Below, one piece after another: positions 1 to 10,716 of a stretch of 64,000 bases of DNA (positions within the stretch are counted from its first letter, which is position 1; each line of letters starts with the position of its first letter). The position numbers were made by a program, and so were the translations under genes. The DNA is from Epiperipatus broadwayi (lineage: Eukaryota > Onychophora > Udeonychophora > Euonychophora > Peripatidae), in contig JAQFVV010006624.1 of NCBI GenBank assembly GCA_028023455.1, positions 372,001 to 436,000 on the forward strand, read 5' to 3'. Below the pieces are notes generated by a model. It made no database searches. It worked only from the letters and a program-made list of their open reading frames with translations, and had not been told where the DNA came from.

Positions 1-123
1 TATGTGAAATATAAGGAAAACAATTTTAAATAGCTATAGCATGTTAGTTAGGAATCACAAGAGCTCTTGGGTTAATTTAGGTTACCTCTGGAGACGCATT
101 TTCAGGTAGATGTTCGGCAGGTT

Positions 124-249
124 TTATAACTCAGCAGCAAAATCTGGAATGTTCATATTTTTGGCAGTGGCAGCAGCAGTTCCGGGGTCCGTGTGATAAC
201 TTCCGATGGTATGGAGCAGCGGCTGGCTATTCCAAGGGGACATAGCCAT
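124..249 (-). other. Short protein-like open frame, possible terminal exon, unassigned
   Basis: On the minus strand an ATG at 249 opens 41 codons to a TAA at 124-126. The frame is also open for about 16 codons upstream. The residue mix (Pro, Ser, Thr, Ala, Gly, His; little Lys/Ile/Asn/Phe) is unlike the AT-driven random frames around it, and base composition is visibly less AT-rich than the flanks. The peptide begins MAMSPWNSQPLLHTIGSY. I do not recognise a domain. It could be the last exon of a gene whose other exons lie outside this window, a relic, or chance. No convincing splice acceptor was settled on. Confidence 0.25.
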
Positions 250-299
250 CTTAATGCCTCTACTTGGACATGTCAAGGTTAGCAAATTATTAGACTAGA

Positions 300-1119
300 A
301 CACAGAATGATTTCTCTTAGACACATTAGAATAAAACAACTAACTCACTGGAGAACAAAAGAAAAACCTCCTTTTTATAGTGGAATTTAACAATAGAACT
401 GCCCTGGAGCATTACAAAAATATCGGACTTATCAGCTGTAATTAAATCATCGGAATGTCTAAAGGAATTCAACATAAATTAATTTCTTTTGTTACTTTCC
501 CTGTCGACATTCGAATTACAAACTAGATTTAGTTAAAAATTACTTTTATTAATTAAAGAAAACCTTAAGTGGACATCTGCTGTTTTTAGATAAACTTATA
601 CAACATTTACTAATTAAACTATTGTCCCTCATTTATTTTAACAGAAATATTTGGAATAACTTTTATTAAATTAAAGAAAATGATTTTACTTTTTAAATTG
701 CAATATTTAAATCTATTTACTAAACAAATATTTACTAAATGAATTTTATTTTAAATCAAAATATATTACGACAGTAATATATTTGTAAATAGACTCAAAC
801 AAAATAACTTTAACAATTTATAATTTTGATATGTTTAAAATGCATATCATACTGTGTGCGCAATTACGACTTATATAACTTACTTTTTAATAAATGTAAA
901 TTATGTGAACAAATACATAATTCATAATATTTTATTTTATTTGGGAATAAGTTATATATATAATACGAGCATTGTGCTCGTGGTTTATAATTAGGCGGGA
1001 TTTTCGGTATACAAGTGTGTTGCAGACACACTACGATAGATTGGGGTTCAAAATAAGGTATGAGGGTAGGAAGTAGGTGAGAAAAGGTGAAATGAAGATC
1101 TGCAAAGCAGACCCTACTG

Positions 1120-1120
<1 letters not shown>
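300..1120. other. AT-rich non-coding stretch
   Basis: I see no open frame of note, no RNA gene and no recognisable repeat here. Poly-A/T patches dominate. A slightly GC-richer patch around 960-1110 carries no recognisable motif. Confidence 0.5.

Positions 1121-1123
<3 letters not shown>

Positions 1124-1151
<28 letters not shown>
1124..1151. repeat. (TA)n microsatellite
   Basis: Uninterrupted TA dinucleotide run of about 14 units, read directly. A second run lies at about 1518-1544. Both fall beside unique sequence. Confidence 0.9.
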
Positions 1152-1154
<3 letters not shown>

Positions 1155-1229
1155 GAGCAGTGTGCAATTTTAATATTACAGCACTAAAATTAGGTCATAA
1201 GCAAATGAAATAATAATATGAAGAAGCTG

Positions 1230-1445
1230 GAGAAATCAAAAAGAAGGCTTGTGCTTCTGGATGAAAACAAAGCCTAAGACCCCCTTTTTGGGAATGCTTA
1301 GAGAAAAGTGGATAGGCATGCCGTGGACATCACCAACATGCAGAGACCCTTTATATGAAGAAAGTGGATAAGCATACTGTCTGCCAGGCATACTGGAATC
1401 ACCACCAGAGGCCCTTTTATGCAAAGTAAGTGGTCCTGGGAAGGT
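1230..1445. other. Unassigned less AT-rich block between two (TA)n runs
   Basis: This block is visibly richer in G and C than its surroundings and contains loosely repeated text (an 'aaagtggata' motif at about 1303 and 1361, and 'gcatac/gcatgc' nearby). It sits between the two TA runs. A 70-codon minus-strand frame crosses it but has no recognisable domain. It may be a diverged repeat copy. Confidence 0.25.
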
Positions 1446-1517
1446 CAACTATTCTCCAGACAAGACTTGAAATCTATGGGTTCAAACTTGTCATAACTCC
1501 CATATTAGAAGCATGTA

Positions 1518-1548
<31 letters not shown>

Positions 1549-1549
1549 T

Positions 1550-2190
1550 ATAGGCCAAATGTCAGTAACACAATCACAAACAACATTGAATAAGATTTAC
1601 TGCTTTAAAATAAATGACCGTTCTTTGAATGCCTAAATTTAGACAATTAATACATGACGCAGCTATAATATATAAAGAAAGATTTAGATTTCATTTACTA
1701 CAATATACATTTAGATTTGACCTCCCTTCTTTTCTGATATTTAAAATAATTTAATCTCACCTTCATTCATTTTATAATAACTAGAATATTTAAGTACTGC
1801 ATTTGATATTTAAAGAGTATGAAAAATAAAGTAAAACTAGCTGTTATATAGAAAATAAATAATAAGTCTCTCTTTAGAAATTTAATAAATAACATTTATA
1901 AAATAAATAAGGTTTCACAGCATTAATTAGCTTAAGTTCTGAATTCATCCCAAATAGAATTCAGAGCTTTATACTAAAATATAAACAAAGTGTTGTCTTG
2001 TAAAACAATATGGTGAGCGTATTAATTAATAATGCATTATGTTTTAAGGGAACATTAGTAACCTTAATTCATGGAGGTTTACTTAAAAAAAAGAAAGAAA
2101 GGATTTTAGAAATTTAACTCATCAGATTGCTAGAGATTGATATATTAATAATAAAAGCATGGATATAAAATCAAGTAAGAATGTTAGAGC
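1550..2190. other. AT-rich non-coding stretch
   Basis: No frames, RNA genes or structured repeats could be supported here. Confidence 0.45.
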
Positions 2191-2194
2191 ATTA

Positions 2195-3375
2195 AACATC
2201 ACATGATCACTTTATGCTAGCACATTACTGTTATTAAAACAGATAAAACTTTTCATAGAGAAGTTATCATTCAGTGCCAACCAGAGTAATCAATGGATGC
2301 CAAAAGGCTCATGGATAAAATCCCTATCTAGTGCCTATTCATCCAATATCCCCAGACTAGTTTCTGGCTTGTGACCTTTGTCAGTGGGGAGCTTTGGATC
2401 TGATAGAACTGCACCTAGATATTAGAATATAATGCTACCCTCCAGCAGTGACCTTTTATCTCTACTTAACTACAAACTATGAAAATAAAATTGAAAATAC
2501 AATAATAATTTTCAATCTAAGCTCAATAGCTTATATAGTCATAAGGGTCTGAACCCACTTCAGTATCCATACATTTTGGTGTCTTTGGCTCTTAAACAAC
2601 CATAGCCACCACCATGTTATTAGACAGGATTGGTGTTAAACCACTAAACATCACATGATCACAATTTCTTATGCTAGCACATTACTGTTATTAAAACAGT
2701 CAAAACTCTCCATATAGTAGTGGCACTCAGTGCCAAACAGAAAAATCAATGGATGCCAGAAGGCTTGTGCATAAAATCTCTATCTAATGCCTACTCATCT
2801 AATATTGCCAGATTAGCTTCTGGCTTGTGGTCTTCATCAGTGAGGAGCTTTTTTGGGTACTGAACTGGGTTTAGACCTATATGACTATATAAGCTATTGA
2901 GCTTAGATTGAAAATATTAATGTGTTTTCCATTTTATTTTTGTAGTTAAGTAGAGATTAAAGGTGGCTGCTGGAGGAATGAATTAGATCCTAAGATGTAG
3001 GTGCAATGCTCTCAGGTCCAAAGCTGCTCACTGATGAAAGCCACAAGTGAAAAACTAGTTTGGGGATATTGGATGAGTAGGCACTAGATAAGGATTTTAC
3101 ACATAGGCCTTCTGTCATCCATTGATTACTCTGGTTGGCATTGAGTGGCACTACTGTATGGAGAGTTTTTGCCTATTTTAATAACAGTAATGTGCTAGCA
3201 TAAGAAATAGTGATCATGTGATGTTTAGTGGTTTAACACCAAACCTGCCTAATAGGATAGTGGTGGCTATGGTTAATTAAAGAGTCAATAAGGATTTTAT
3301 GCATAAGCCTTCTGGCATCCATTTATTACTCTCATTGGCACTAAGTGGCATAACTGCATGGAGAGTTTTGCCTGT
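2195..3375. repeat. Nested long-palindrome (foldback-type) repeat, family P1
   Basis: The stretch from about 2198 to 2565 returns in reverse complement at about 2855-3225, and part of it is also repeated in direct orientation at 2641-2850. A complete inner element appears to run from about 2588 to 3287: its two ends are inverted copies of each other, beginning CTCTT and continuing through CCATAGCCACCAC and then the near-palindrome CATCACATGATCAC. Fragments of further copies abut both sides. No open frame spans it, so it is non-autonomous. A related palindrome lies at about 31390-32000. The architecture resembles foldback elements or large MITEs; the mobilising family is unknown. Confidence 0.75.
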
Positions 3376-4490
3376 TTGATTCATAAAATTCTTTGAGAGC
3401 AATTTACATTTACATTTTAATAAAACACAAAGTTAATAAATAATACATTAGGAAAAATCTTAATAGAGTTTGAGACTAGTTAGGCAAGCTAGATTTAGTT
3501 TTAATGGTGATGGTTTGAAATAATTTATGTTACACCATTTAATAGTTCATTTTTCAAAGTATGACATTTAATGGATTCATGTGAATTCTTATGTGGCAAG
3601 CAAGTTTCTATTCAGCATTCTAAAGTTCTCCATTGGGCTTTTATTTCATTCTATGGGAGCATGATGGTATGGTAGTGGCAAATGACCTTCACAGGATGGG
3701 CTTACTACTTGATCATTATTTTTTAATTTTCAAACCAGCATGGGCCATTTTCACTGCGCAGTTCTTTCAATTGTAGCTCCTCTTTGTGATTAAAATTTAG
3801 CCCATCTTGTATATCGCTCAGGTATTTAAAGAATGCTTTTAATTTATTTCTAGCTCAAATCTAATCTTTAATCTAAAATCTTGAGTTTTCTTTGTTCAAT
3901 GTTTTTGAAGATGCAATCGTAAAAATAAATTCAAATTTATTTTCAGATTGAAAATAGATTTGACAAAAATGTTTATACAAAAGCAAAATCTATTAATCCC
4001 ATTCCTAATTTTATTTTCAGTAAAACCTTAATTAAAAATTCCTTCCCAAGATTAAAACAATATTATATTTCTGACCCTTTAATTATTTTTGGACAATTAA
4101 CAATTGCATCTTCCATCTTGGATTTTTAAAAAAATATACAATTTAATAGAAAAAAACAATTTAAAAAGAAAAAGTTTTAAAATGATATATAATAAAAAAA
4201 TTTTTTTTTTTTAAAAAATCAATATTTTGTTAGTATTTTTGCTCCTATAATATATATACTTCTGAACAGCACCTATGTATTTTTAATGTGAAGAAAAGAA
4301 TTAATAATAATTAAAAAAAATTAATAATAATACATATTGGAAAGTTAAACTTTATAAATTTTAGGCACCCATCTCAAATATATACATAAAATATATATAC
4401 ATGACTAAAGGAGTGGGATGGAATATAGGATTTGAACACAGGTTAGTAGACAAAGCCATGCAGCTCAATCTTAAGCTAAGGTTGACTGCT
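3376..4490. other. AT-rich non-coding stretch
   Basis: Poly-A/T-rich sequence with no supportable gene or repeat structure. Short hairpin-like poly-A/poly-T stretches occur near 4190-4215. Confidence 0.45.
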
Positions 4491-4491
4491 T

Positions 4492-4493
<2 letters not shown>

Positions 4494-4565
<72 letters not shown>

Positions 4566-4734
4566 TAAAGAGGGTAGAGAGGGTGTATTTTACACTTTTT
4601 AGGGGGTTGAAAGAGATTTTTTTGGGAATAAAGGGGGGAAAAAAGGAGGGGGGGTAAATGGATGTTTTTTTTTTTGGTTTGTGTGTTTTGAAGGAAGGGG
4701 GGGTAGGTGGGGAAAAGGAAAAAAAAAAAAAAGG

Positions 4735-4770
<36 letters not shown>
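4494..4770. repeat. (TA)n runs bracketing a G/A-rich low-complexity tract
   Basis: A TA run of about 33 units at 4494-4559 and a second of about 16 units at 4739-4770 flank some 180 bases with runs of G (up to 7) and A (up to 14) on the + strand. Long frames across this region exist only because the TA repeat encodes Ile-Tyr, and they are not genes. Confidence 0.85.
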
Positions 4771-4771
<1 letters not shown>

Positions 4772-5119
4772 CTAAATAGCAAATAATAATACATGAAGCA
4801 CATATGCTTGTGCATGTATATATATGACTGCGTCAGTATACATAGGAATTTTATTTTACATAAGAATATAAAAGCAACTAGCAGTGCAGGACTTCACAGG
4901 AAATCGATGGATAGATAGAGATATTGCACTCACTTGGTGTATGGTGTATGAATGAGGGGAGCTGACCAATTTAGTGAAAAATTTAAAAAAAAGTAAAATT
5001 TTGTTTTGATAATTTTTAACAATGGATATAATCAACGTGGAGTTCAATGCTATTGTTGAACCAGAAAATAAAACATTTGAAGCATAAAGCCATGAAATTA
5101 CATTCAAAAAATCCAATAA

Positions 5120-5992
5120 TATCACATATACTCATCACCATGATATGAAAGAAATTTGGAGCAATACATATTGATTCAAATTATGACTGAAGTGAGGAAA
5201 GACTCAGAACAAAGACAAGTAAAATTTGACCAAATAATATGGGAAATAAAAAAGAAACTATGAACAAATAGAAGAAAAACTCATAAAATAGAACTAAGAA
5301 CAGATATGGAGTCAAAGAATTCTGAGAGAGCTAGTAAGAACATGAAAAGGAGATTTGTAAACTGAAAGTAGCTCAGAAGAATATTACAGAAAAAATATAA
5401 TAAATCAAAGCAAAACACCAGAAAGACAAAAATATAACTTATGGCAGGCAGGCAATAATAAAAAAGTTGCAATATATAAGGGGAAGTGTGGAGTTGCAAT
5501 ATATAAGGGGAAGTGTGGAGAATTTAATGGATGATAGGAACCACACATATTATGTTGGAGGAAATGAAAAATGCTATTCAAGTCCAAACAGAAATGCATG
5601 ACAAAGAGATAAAAGTATTCAAGCAGAGTCATGTCAGCACAAAAGCAAAAACAAATAAATTAAAAACAGAAGAGGCTGAAGAATCTGGATCTAAAGCTAC
5701 AAGAATTATATAAAAAGACCATCAGAAAATTTAAAAAATAAATTAAAAGGCATGAATATACTAAGCAAAAGAAGTGCAAAATGTCCAGATGGAAAAGAAA
5801 AAGACAAAACAAATTTACAGTTAGAATGTATGGGACTTCAAGCTACAATACCCTCTTCCAACAGTCTGTATGAATCTAATAAATATATGAATAAGACACA
5901 GGATGAGAAAGCAGAAAATAATAATCAACATGTAGCTAAATTCATACACATAAAGGGATTTAAGAGCCTATATGTACCAAAAATGTGTTAGT
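5120..5992 (+). pseudogene. Degenerate Lys/Glu/Gln-rich coding-like stretch
   Basis: Plus-strand frames between about 5120 and 5992 are rich in Lys, Glu, Gln and Ser, as in coiled-coil proteins. The longest pieces are 5531-5713 (60 codons) and 5752-5991 (79 codons), broken by stops and frame changes. A 29-base unit (gttgcaatatataagg...) is tandemly duplicated at about 5464 and 5493 and contributes to the breakage. No family could be named. It may be a processed pseudogene of a coiled-coil protein, or simply A-rich sequence, since A-rich DNA reads as Lys/Glu/Asn by chance. Confidence 0.22.
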
Positions 5993-6065
5993 TCTTAAAT
6001 TAAAACAAAATTAATAAATCTATTGTTAAATTTTATTAAGAAACTTTATTTCAGGTATTTTTTAC

Positions 6066-6299
6066 TTATATTATAATGTATGATGTGACAAGATAAGCTC
6101 TTAACATTATTATACTTTGATTCACTTCAGTATGTTTCTTTTGGTCAGCAGTTTTTTTTGATAAATTGTCATAATGATAAAACTTTGGGATCTTTCTATC
6201 ACAGAACACGATGCAGTGGACTATTTCCAAAGGTACAGGATCATGCCCTTCTGAAAATTGTGCATAAATGGTTAAAATATGGTTGTATGCTGCCAGCAT
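6066..6299 (-). other. Protein-like open frame with acceptor-like upstream sequence, unassigned
   Basis: This minus-strand frame of 77 codons has a balanced residue composition (Asp, Glu, His, Pro, Cys, Val), including EGHDPVPLEIVHCIVFCDRK, which is unusual among the Ile/Asn/Lys/Phe-rich chance frames here. Just inside its 5' end, the minus strand reads a pyrimidine-rich stretch ending in 'catgctggcag', which could be a 3' splice site. If so, the true exon would start near 6275. No domain was recognised. It may be an exon of an unseen minus-strand gene, a transposon relic, or chance. Confidence 0.28.
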
Positions 6300-6559
6300 G
6301 AATAAAGTGAAAATATTATATTTTTTTCTTTTTTGCTGTTAAGTTAATCCACAAAAAAAAACTGTAAATATTGTAATTAATTTTTCCACAATGACTTCTT
6401 TTTTTTTTTTTAACTAACAGTAAAAAATAAAATTTAATTATTAAATATAACATTTTCCTAGAAGACATTTTTTTATAAATATTTTGCGAAGTTTCCCAAA
6501 AGTATAGATTTATCAAAAATACGGCCGCCATCTTGGTTTGCTTGTAAATTAACAAGTAC

Positions 6560-9500
6560 CTGTTCTTATTAGAAAATACAAATTTTAGTTACCCTGGATG
6601 ACTCAGGATAATAGTAAAATGTTAGACTCTGAAGTGGAAGGTTCACTAATCAATTCCAGATCTAGCATTTTTAAGCTCAAGTTTTTATAACCACTTTAAT
6701 ACTTATATGAGGCTAAAATCTTAGTATATGTGTCTTGAGTGCTTAATTTTAACAAGAGAGACCTCTACAAATCATAACGCAAAATTCGACTTTATAAAGA
6801 TAAGAGGGACCCTCTTATCTGTAATCTATTTTTTCGTAATTATATAGGCAAATCTAAAACATTTTGATTTGGGAGCATCGCTGTTTGATTATTAATTTAT
6901 CTTTAGTCATTACATTAAAATATCTTTTTATATATATATTTCAGCTGCAGTAATTGCTTTGCTTTTTTATAATTTTATTTATTCTATTTAAATATTTTTT
7001 TTCTTAATCAATGTGCGTTAAATAAATTTATAATTACAACTTTAAATTATCGTAATAGATTTTTAACTATAAGATCTTTCTATTGATTCGTTGTAAATCA
7101 AAAGATTTCGCGAGTACTAATGGGTAATAGGAATTGTGGATTTAATCAAGTATTGAATAGCTTCATGCTCTCAGTTCTAACCACTTCAGCTTTACCTATT
7201 TATATAGAAAGTAGGTTGAAGTAAGGAAGGGTTCCCCTCTTTTCTTCCAAAGAGTAAGCTTGTGGTTAAGACCTGTAGAGATCAAGCGCACATGCTTAAA
7301 GGTTTATTGCCTTAGTAAATATTAATTTATTTATGTTATTTATAATTAAAACATAAGACATTAGTTTCAATTTTAAATCAGTAATAAACAAACTCAATGT
7401 TCTATTTTAAAAATAGCCCATTAATTTCAATATATAAATAAAACACATGCTATGTGATTATTAGCTTAACCAGGTAAGTCATATATGCAATGAGTACTAA
7501 TAGATATTCTTATCACTAAATAGGTGGTATCTTACATTTAATAAAATGCGAAATGAAATAAAATATTTGTACTTTTTTAATAAAACACAATTTACTATTT
7601 TATTAATTTCTCAAATTGCCAGTAAAACTTAGCAGTATTTCTGACATATGACCAGAAAAAGTCAATTTCTTGCTATGTAAGAAGAATATATTTATATGTA
7701 ATCTACATTTTACTATAAAATTATATATACGTGTGTGTTTTAATATTAAATAATGAGTACATAAATCAGTTATTATTTTTATAATAGTAATCATAATACA
7801 TTTCACTAATTGTTTTTTCTTTGCTCATTTTGCTTCGATGTCGTGTTCAAAATATTTCATTTTATTATCGTTGGTAAATTAACTTTCCAAAGTAACCTCT
7901 AAAATAATAGAAGACTTTTTAAAAACTATGTGAATTCACTGATCACATGTCTATTATATAAAAAAATAGTATAATTTTTTAATATCTGATAATTGCAACC
8001 TACCATTTTTCAAGATGTGTATTTTTTTTTTTAAATTACTGATTTTATCGATGTCATTATTTTAATTCTATAAATTAATATCTTTTATTTGTATCTTTCT
8101 CTATATTAAATTATATATATATATAATTCAGGCGAATACATATTTATATACTTAATTATCTAATATAGATTGTAATCATAAAATTGCTTTTAATTATAAG
8201 ATAGATATTTTCTAACAGCAAAGTCGATTATTTTAGCAGAAATGAAATGGTAAAAATAATACTTTTTATTTTATTTAAACAACTACAAAAATTAATAATA
8301 TCAATATTAATAAAAATATTATTAAATATTTATTAAAATTGCGGTGTCAGGTTAGTTTATCAGAAAATTCTACAATTTTTATATTTATTTATATTATTAA
8401 ATATTAAGTTTTCTGAAATGTTGACCTTTTTTTTTATATATATTCGGTAGTCATTAGTTCGATTAGTTTTATTTTTAACAAATGTTCGTAATTAAATAAA
8501 TATTTAAAACTACAGGTTAGATTCCTCCATAAGTTCTATGTTCTTGAATGTAAATATACACTTAAGAACTTTAAAAATATTGTTACCAGCAATGCAAAAC
8601 AATGAATATTATCTGATCTCAAATTAATATTAAACTTATTTGCTATTTCCAATAATCTTATAATAATGTCTCGAGTTATAAGAAAATGGTTTTGAATCAA
8701 ATTTTTTAGCTGGTAATTCCTAGTCTTGTAATATATAATTAGAAATAGTAATAATCTAAGGGTTTTATTGCTTTGAAATTTTCAAGTTCTGAATGCCCGA
8801 AATGCCAAAATTGGAATCGATATATCTTGCTTCAGAATTTGAAACCCCCAGTATACCAACCCTCCTCCCCTACATTAAATGAAGCAGGATATCAATGTGA
8901 ATTAGTGTTCGATTATTATTTTTCCAATAATAAACAACCAAAAACTTGAAACATTTAGGTTTAAAAACATTGCATAAGTGTATTTTAACAACCCCATCTA
9001 TTAACAGCTAGCGATTAAATTATTATCAGATCAGTCTAATCTAAGTGATAAAGATTTATAGAAGGATTTTTTAAAATAATTTTTTAGAATTATAAATAAA
9101 AACATCATGGACTTATTACATAATGTGAATGTAAGTATAATGTGAATGTAAGTCATACAAAAAACATTTTTTTAATACTTTTCAAAGATATTACACTTTA
9201 AAAACAGTAAATTCTTGCAAACTATTTCTTTAAATGTTAAATTATCTTTGATTAATAATTGGTTTGTTATCATTAATGTAAGCCAGGAGTAAAGTGTGTG
9301 TGTGTGGGGGGGGGTAAAATGTTAACTAGAGGCTATTAAATTAACAATGATTTTTGTAAATCTACAATTTAATTAATATTAGATGTGCTTAAATCCAATG
9401 TCTTTCCCACATAACTGGCTTCTTTTTGGTTCTGATATATTCAAATCTTGTAGCCGATTTAAGAATTTGTTCATCGTCATTAAAGTATTGATTTCCCGCT

Positions 9501-10610
9501 CATATTTATAAATAGCTTATCTCTATAATCCCTTAGTAATCTAGATTTTATTTTAAAACAACGTCAAATCAAAACACACTATTTAATTGAGATAATTAAT
9601 TAAGATATGTTTATTATTTGAAAAACACTTGTTCTGAACCATTCAGACGGATATGGAAGATATAAAAAAGAATGCCAATATTTTGTCTTTTATTTGTTAA
9701 CCTGTTCTGTAAATTTTTTTATTACAAATTTATTAATTTCTGAAAGCCGTTACTTTAATTTCAGTCGAAAGAAATAAGTTTGAAATTCTTCTCTATAAAA
9801 AGATATTTCAATACAAAAACTTCAACGTAAAGAATATTTCTTACTCAAAATCTTGACGGATTTAATATTAACCCAAGTCGGAAACTGCCCCAACCAAAAA
9901 CATACTTTAGGAATGTGAAGCAGAGAGAAGACAAGTTTATAAAAGTAAAATATAGTTTAGCATGCCAAATCTATTATGTAAATTGAAAAAACTTTTAAAG
10001 CAAATACCAATTGTGTTCCTAAAGAATTTTGAAATTATTTGTTTCATAAAAACATTTTTATCTAACAAAAATAAAATGCAGCATTTGTATCAGTAATCAA
10101 GGAAGAAGCCAAAGACTAATTATTTAGCTCGATTTTACACCTATTTTGATAGATTGGATTTTACTAAAATGTACCACCTCAGCTTAATTTTTTTTTTACG
10201 GTGAGTCGTCATATTCTAGGAATTTACTTAAAGATAAGAAATGAAAATGGTTCGAATCCACAACAATTGTTATTACTTTGATAATACTGCATTTTGGAGG
10301 AATAGTAAAAGTTGGCTGTGGTAACTTTTCCCTGGCATAATTTTTACACTAGTAGATGTTTTTTAAAGCTAGATAGCAGTATATTGAAAAATATTATTTG
10401 ACCCCGATTTTCATGCTGCAATGATATCTCCATATTTAGAGTATATTTCTTTGATGTTCAGTTTATGCTTATAGCTTCATATTCCAAATAATAACTGTTT
10501 TTGATTAAAGTATTGCTTTAAAAGTATTTATAATCAGTTTTATATTAGTATTGCATACTTTTTCGTTTGTATCCAATAAAACAATCTCAAATTCAGATGC
10601 ATAGTTTTTT
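6560..10610. other. Long AT-rich gene-free stretch
   Basis: About 4 kb with no supportable gene. It contains scattered short direct repeats (for example a 17-base unit 'ataatgtgaatgtaagt' doubled at about 9120-9153), a (GT)n/G10 patch near 9295-9314, and ordinary AT-rich sequence. No tRNA or other RNA gene was identified. It is the 5' flank of the kinase gene. Confidence 0.45.
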
Positions 10611-10617
10611 GTTATTT

Positions 10618-10661
10618 TTTAAACTATATACTATAATAGTTTAAACTATATACTATAACAG
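10618..10661. repeat. 22-bp tandem duplication just upstream of the kinase gene
   Basis: The unit tttaaactatatactataa is followed by (t/c)ag and occurs twice with a 22-base period and one mismatch, ending about 55 bases before the first ATG of the kinase. Each unit contains TATA-like text (ctatatactataa). It may sit in the promoter or 5' UTR, but there is no direct evidence of function. Confidence 0.6.
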
Positions 10662-10716
10662 TTTAGTCAGTGCAACAATTACACATTATTTTTTGAAATA
10701 ACTGGTGAAAATAATA

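Noticed and set aside
4471-4815. 114-codon minus-strand frame
   Set aside because: It is made of (TA)n and G/A-rich low-complexity sequence and encodes repeated Ile-Tyr and Pro/Phe/Lys runs.
10705-10716. Start of the kinase at the GTG at 10705
   Set aside because: A GTG start is not expected for a nuclear eukaryotic gene. The in-frame ATGs at 10717 and 10744 are preferred.
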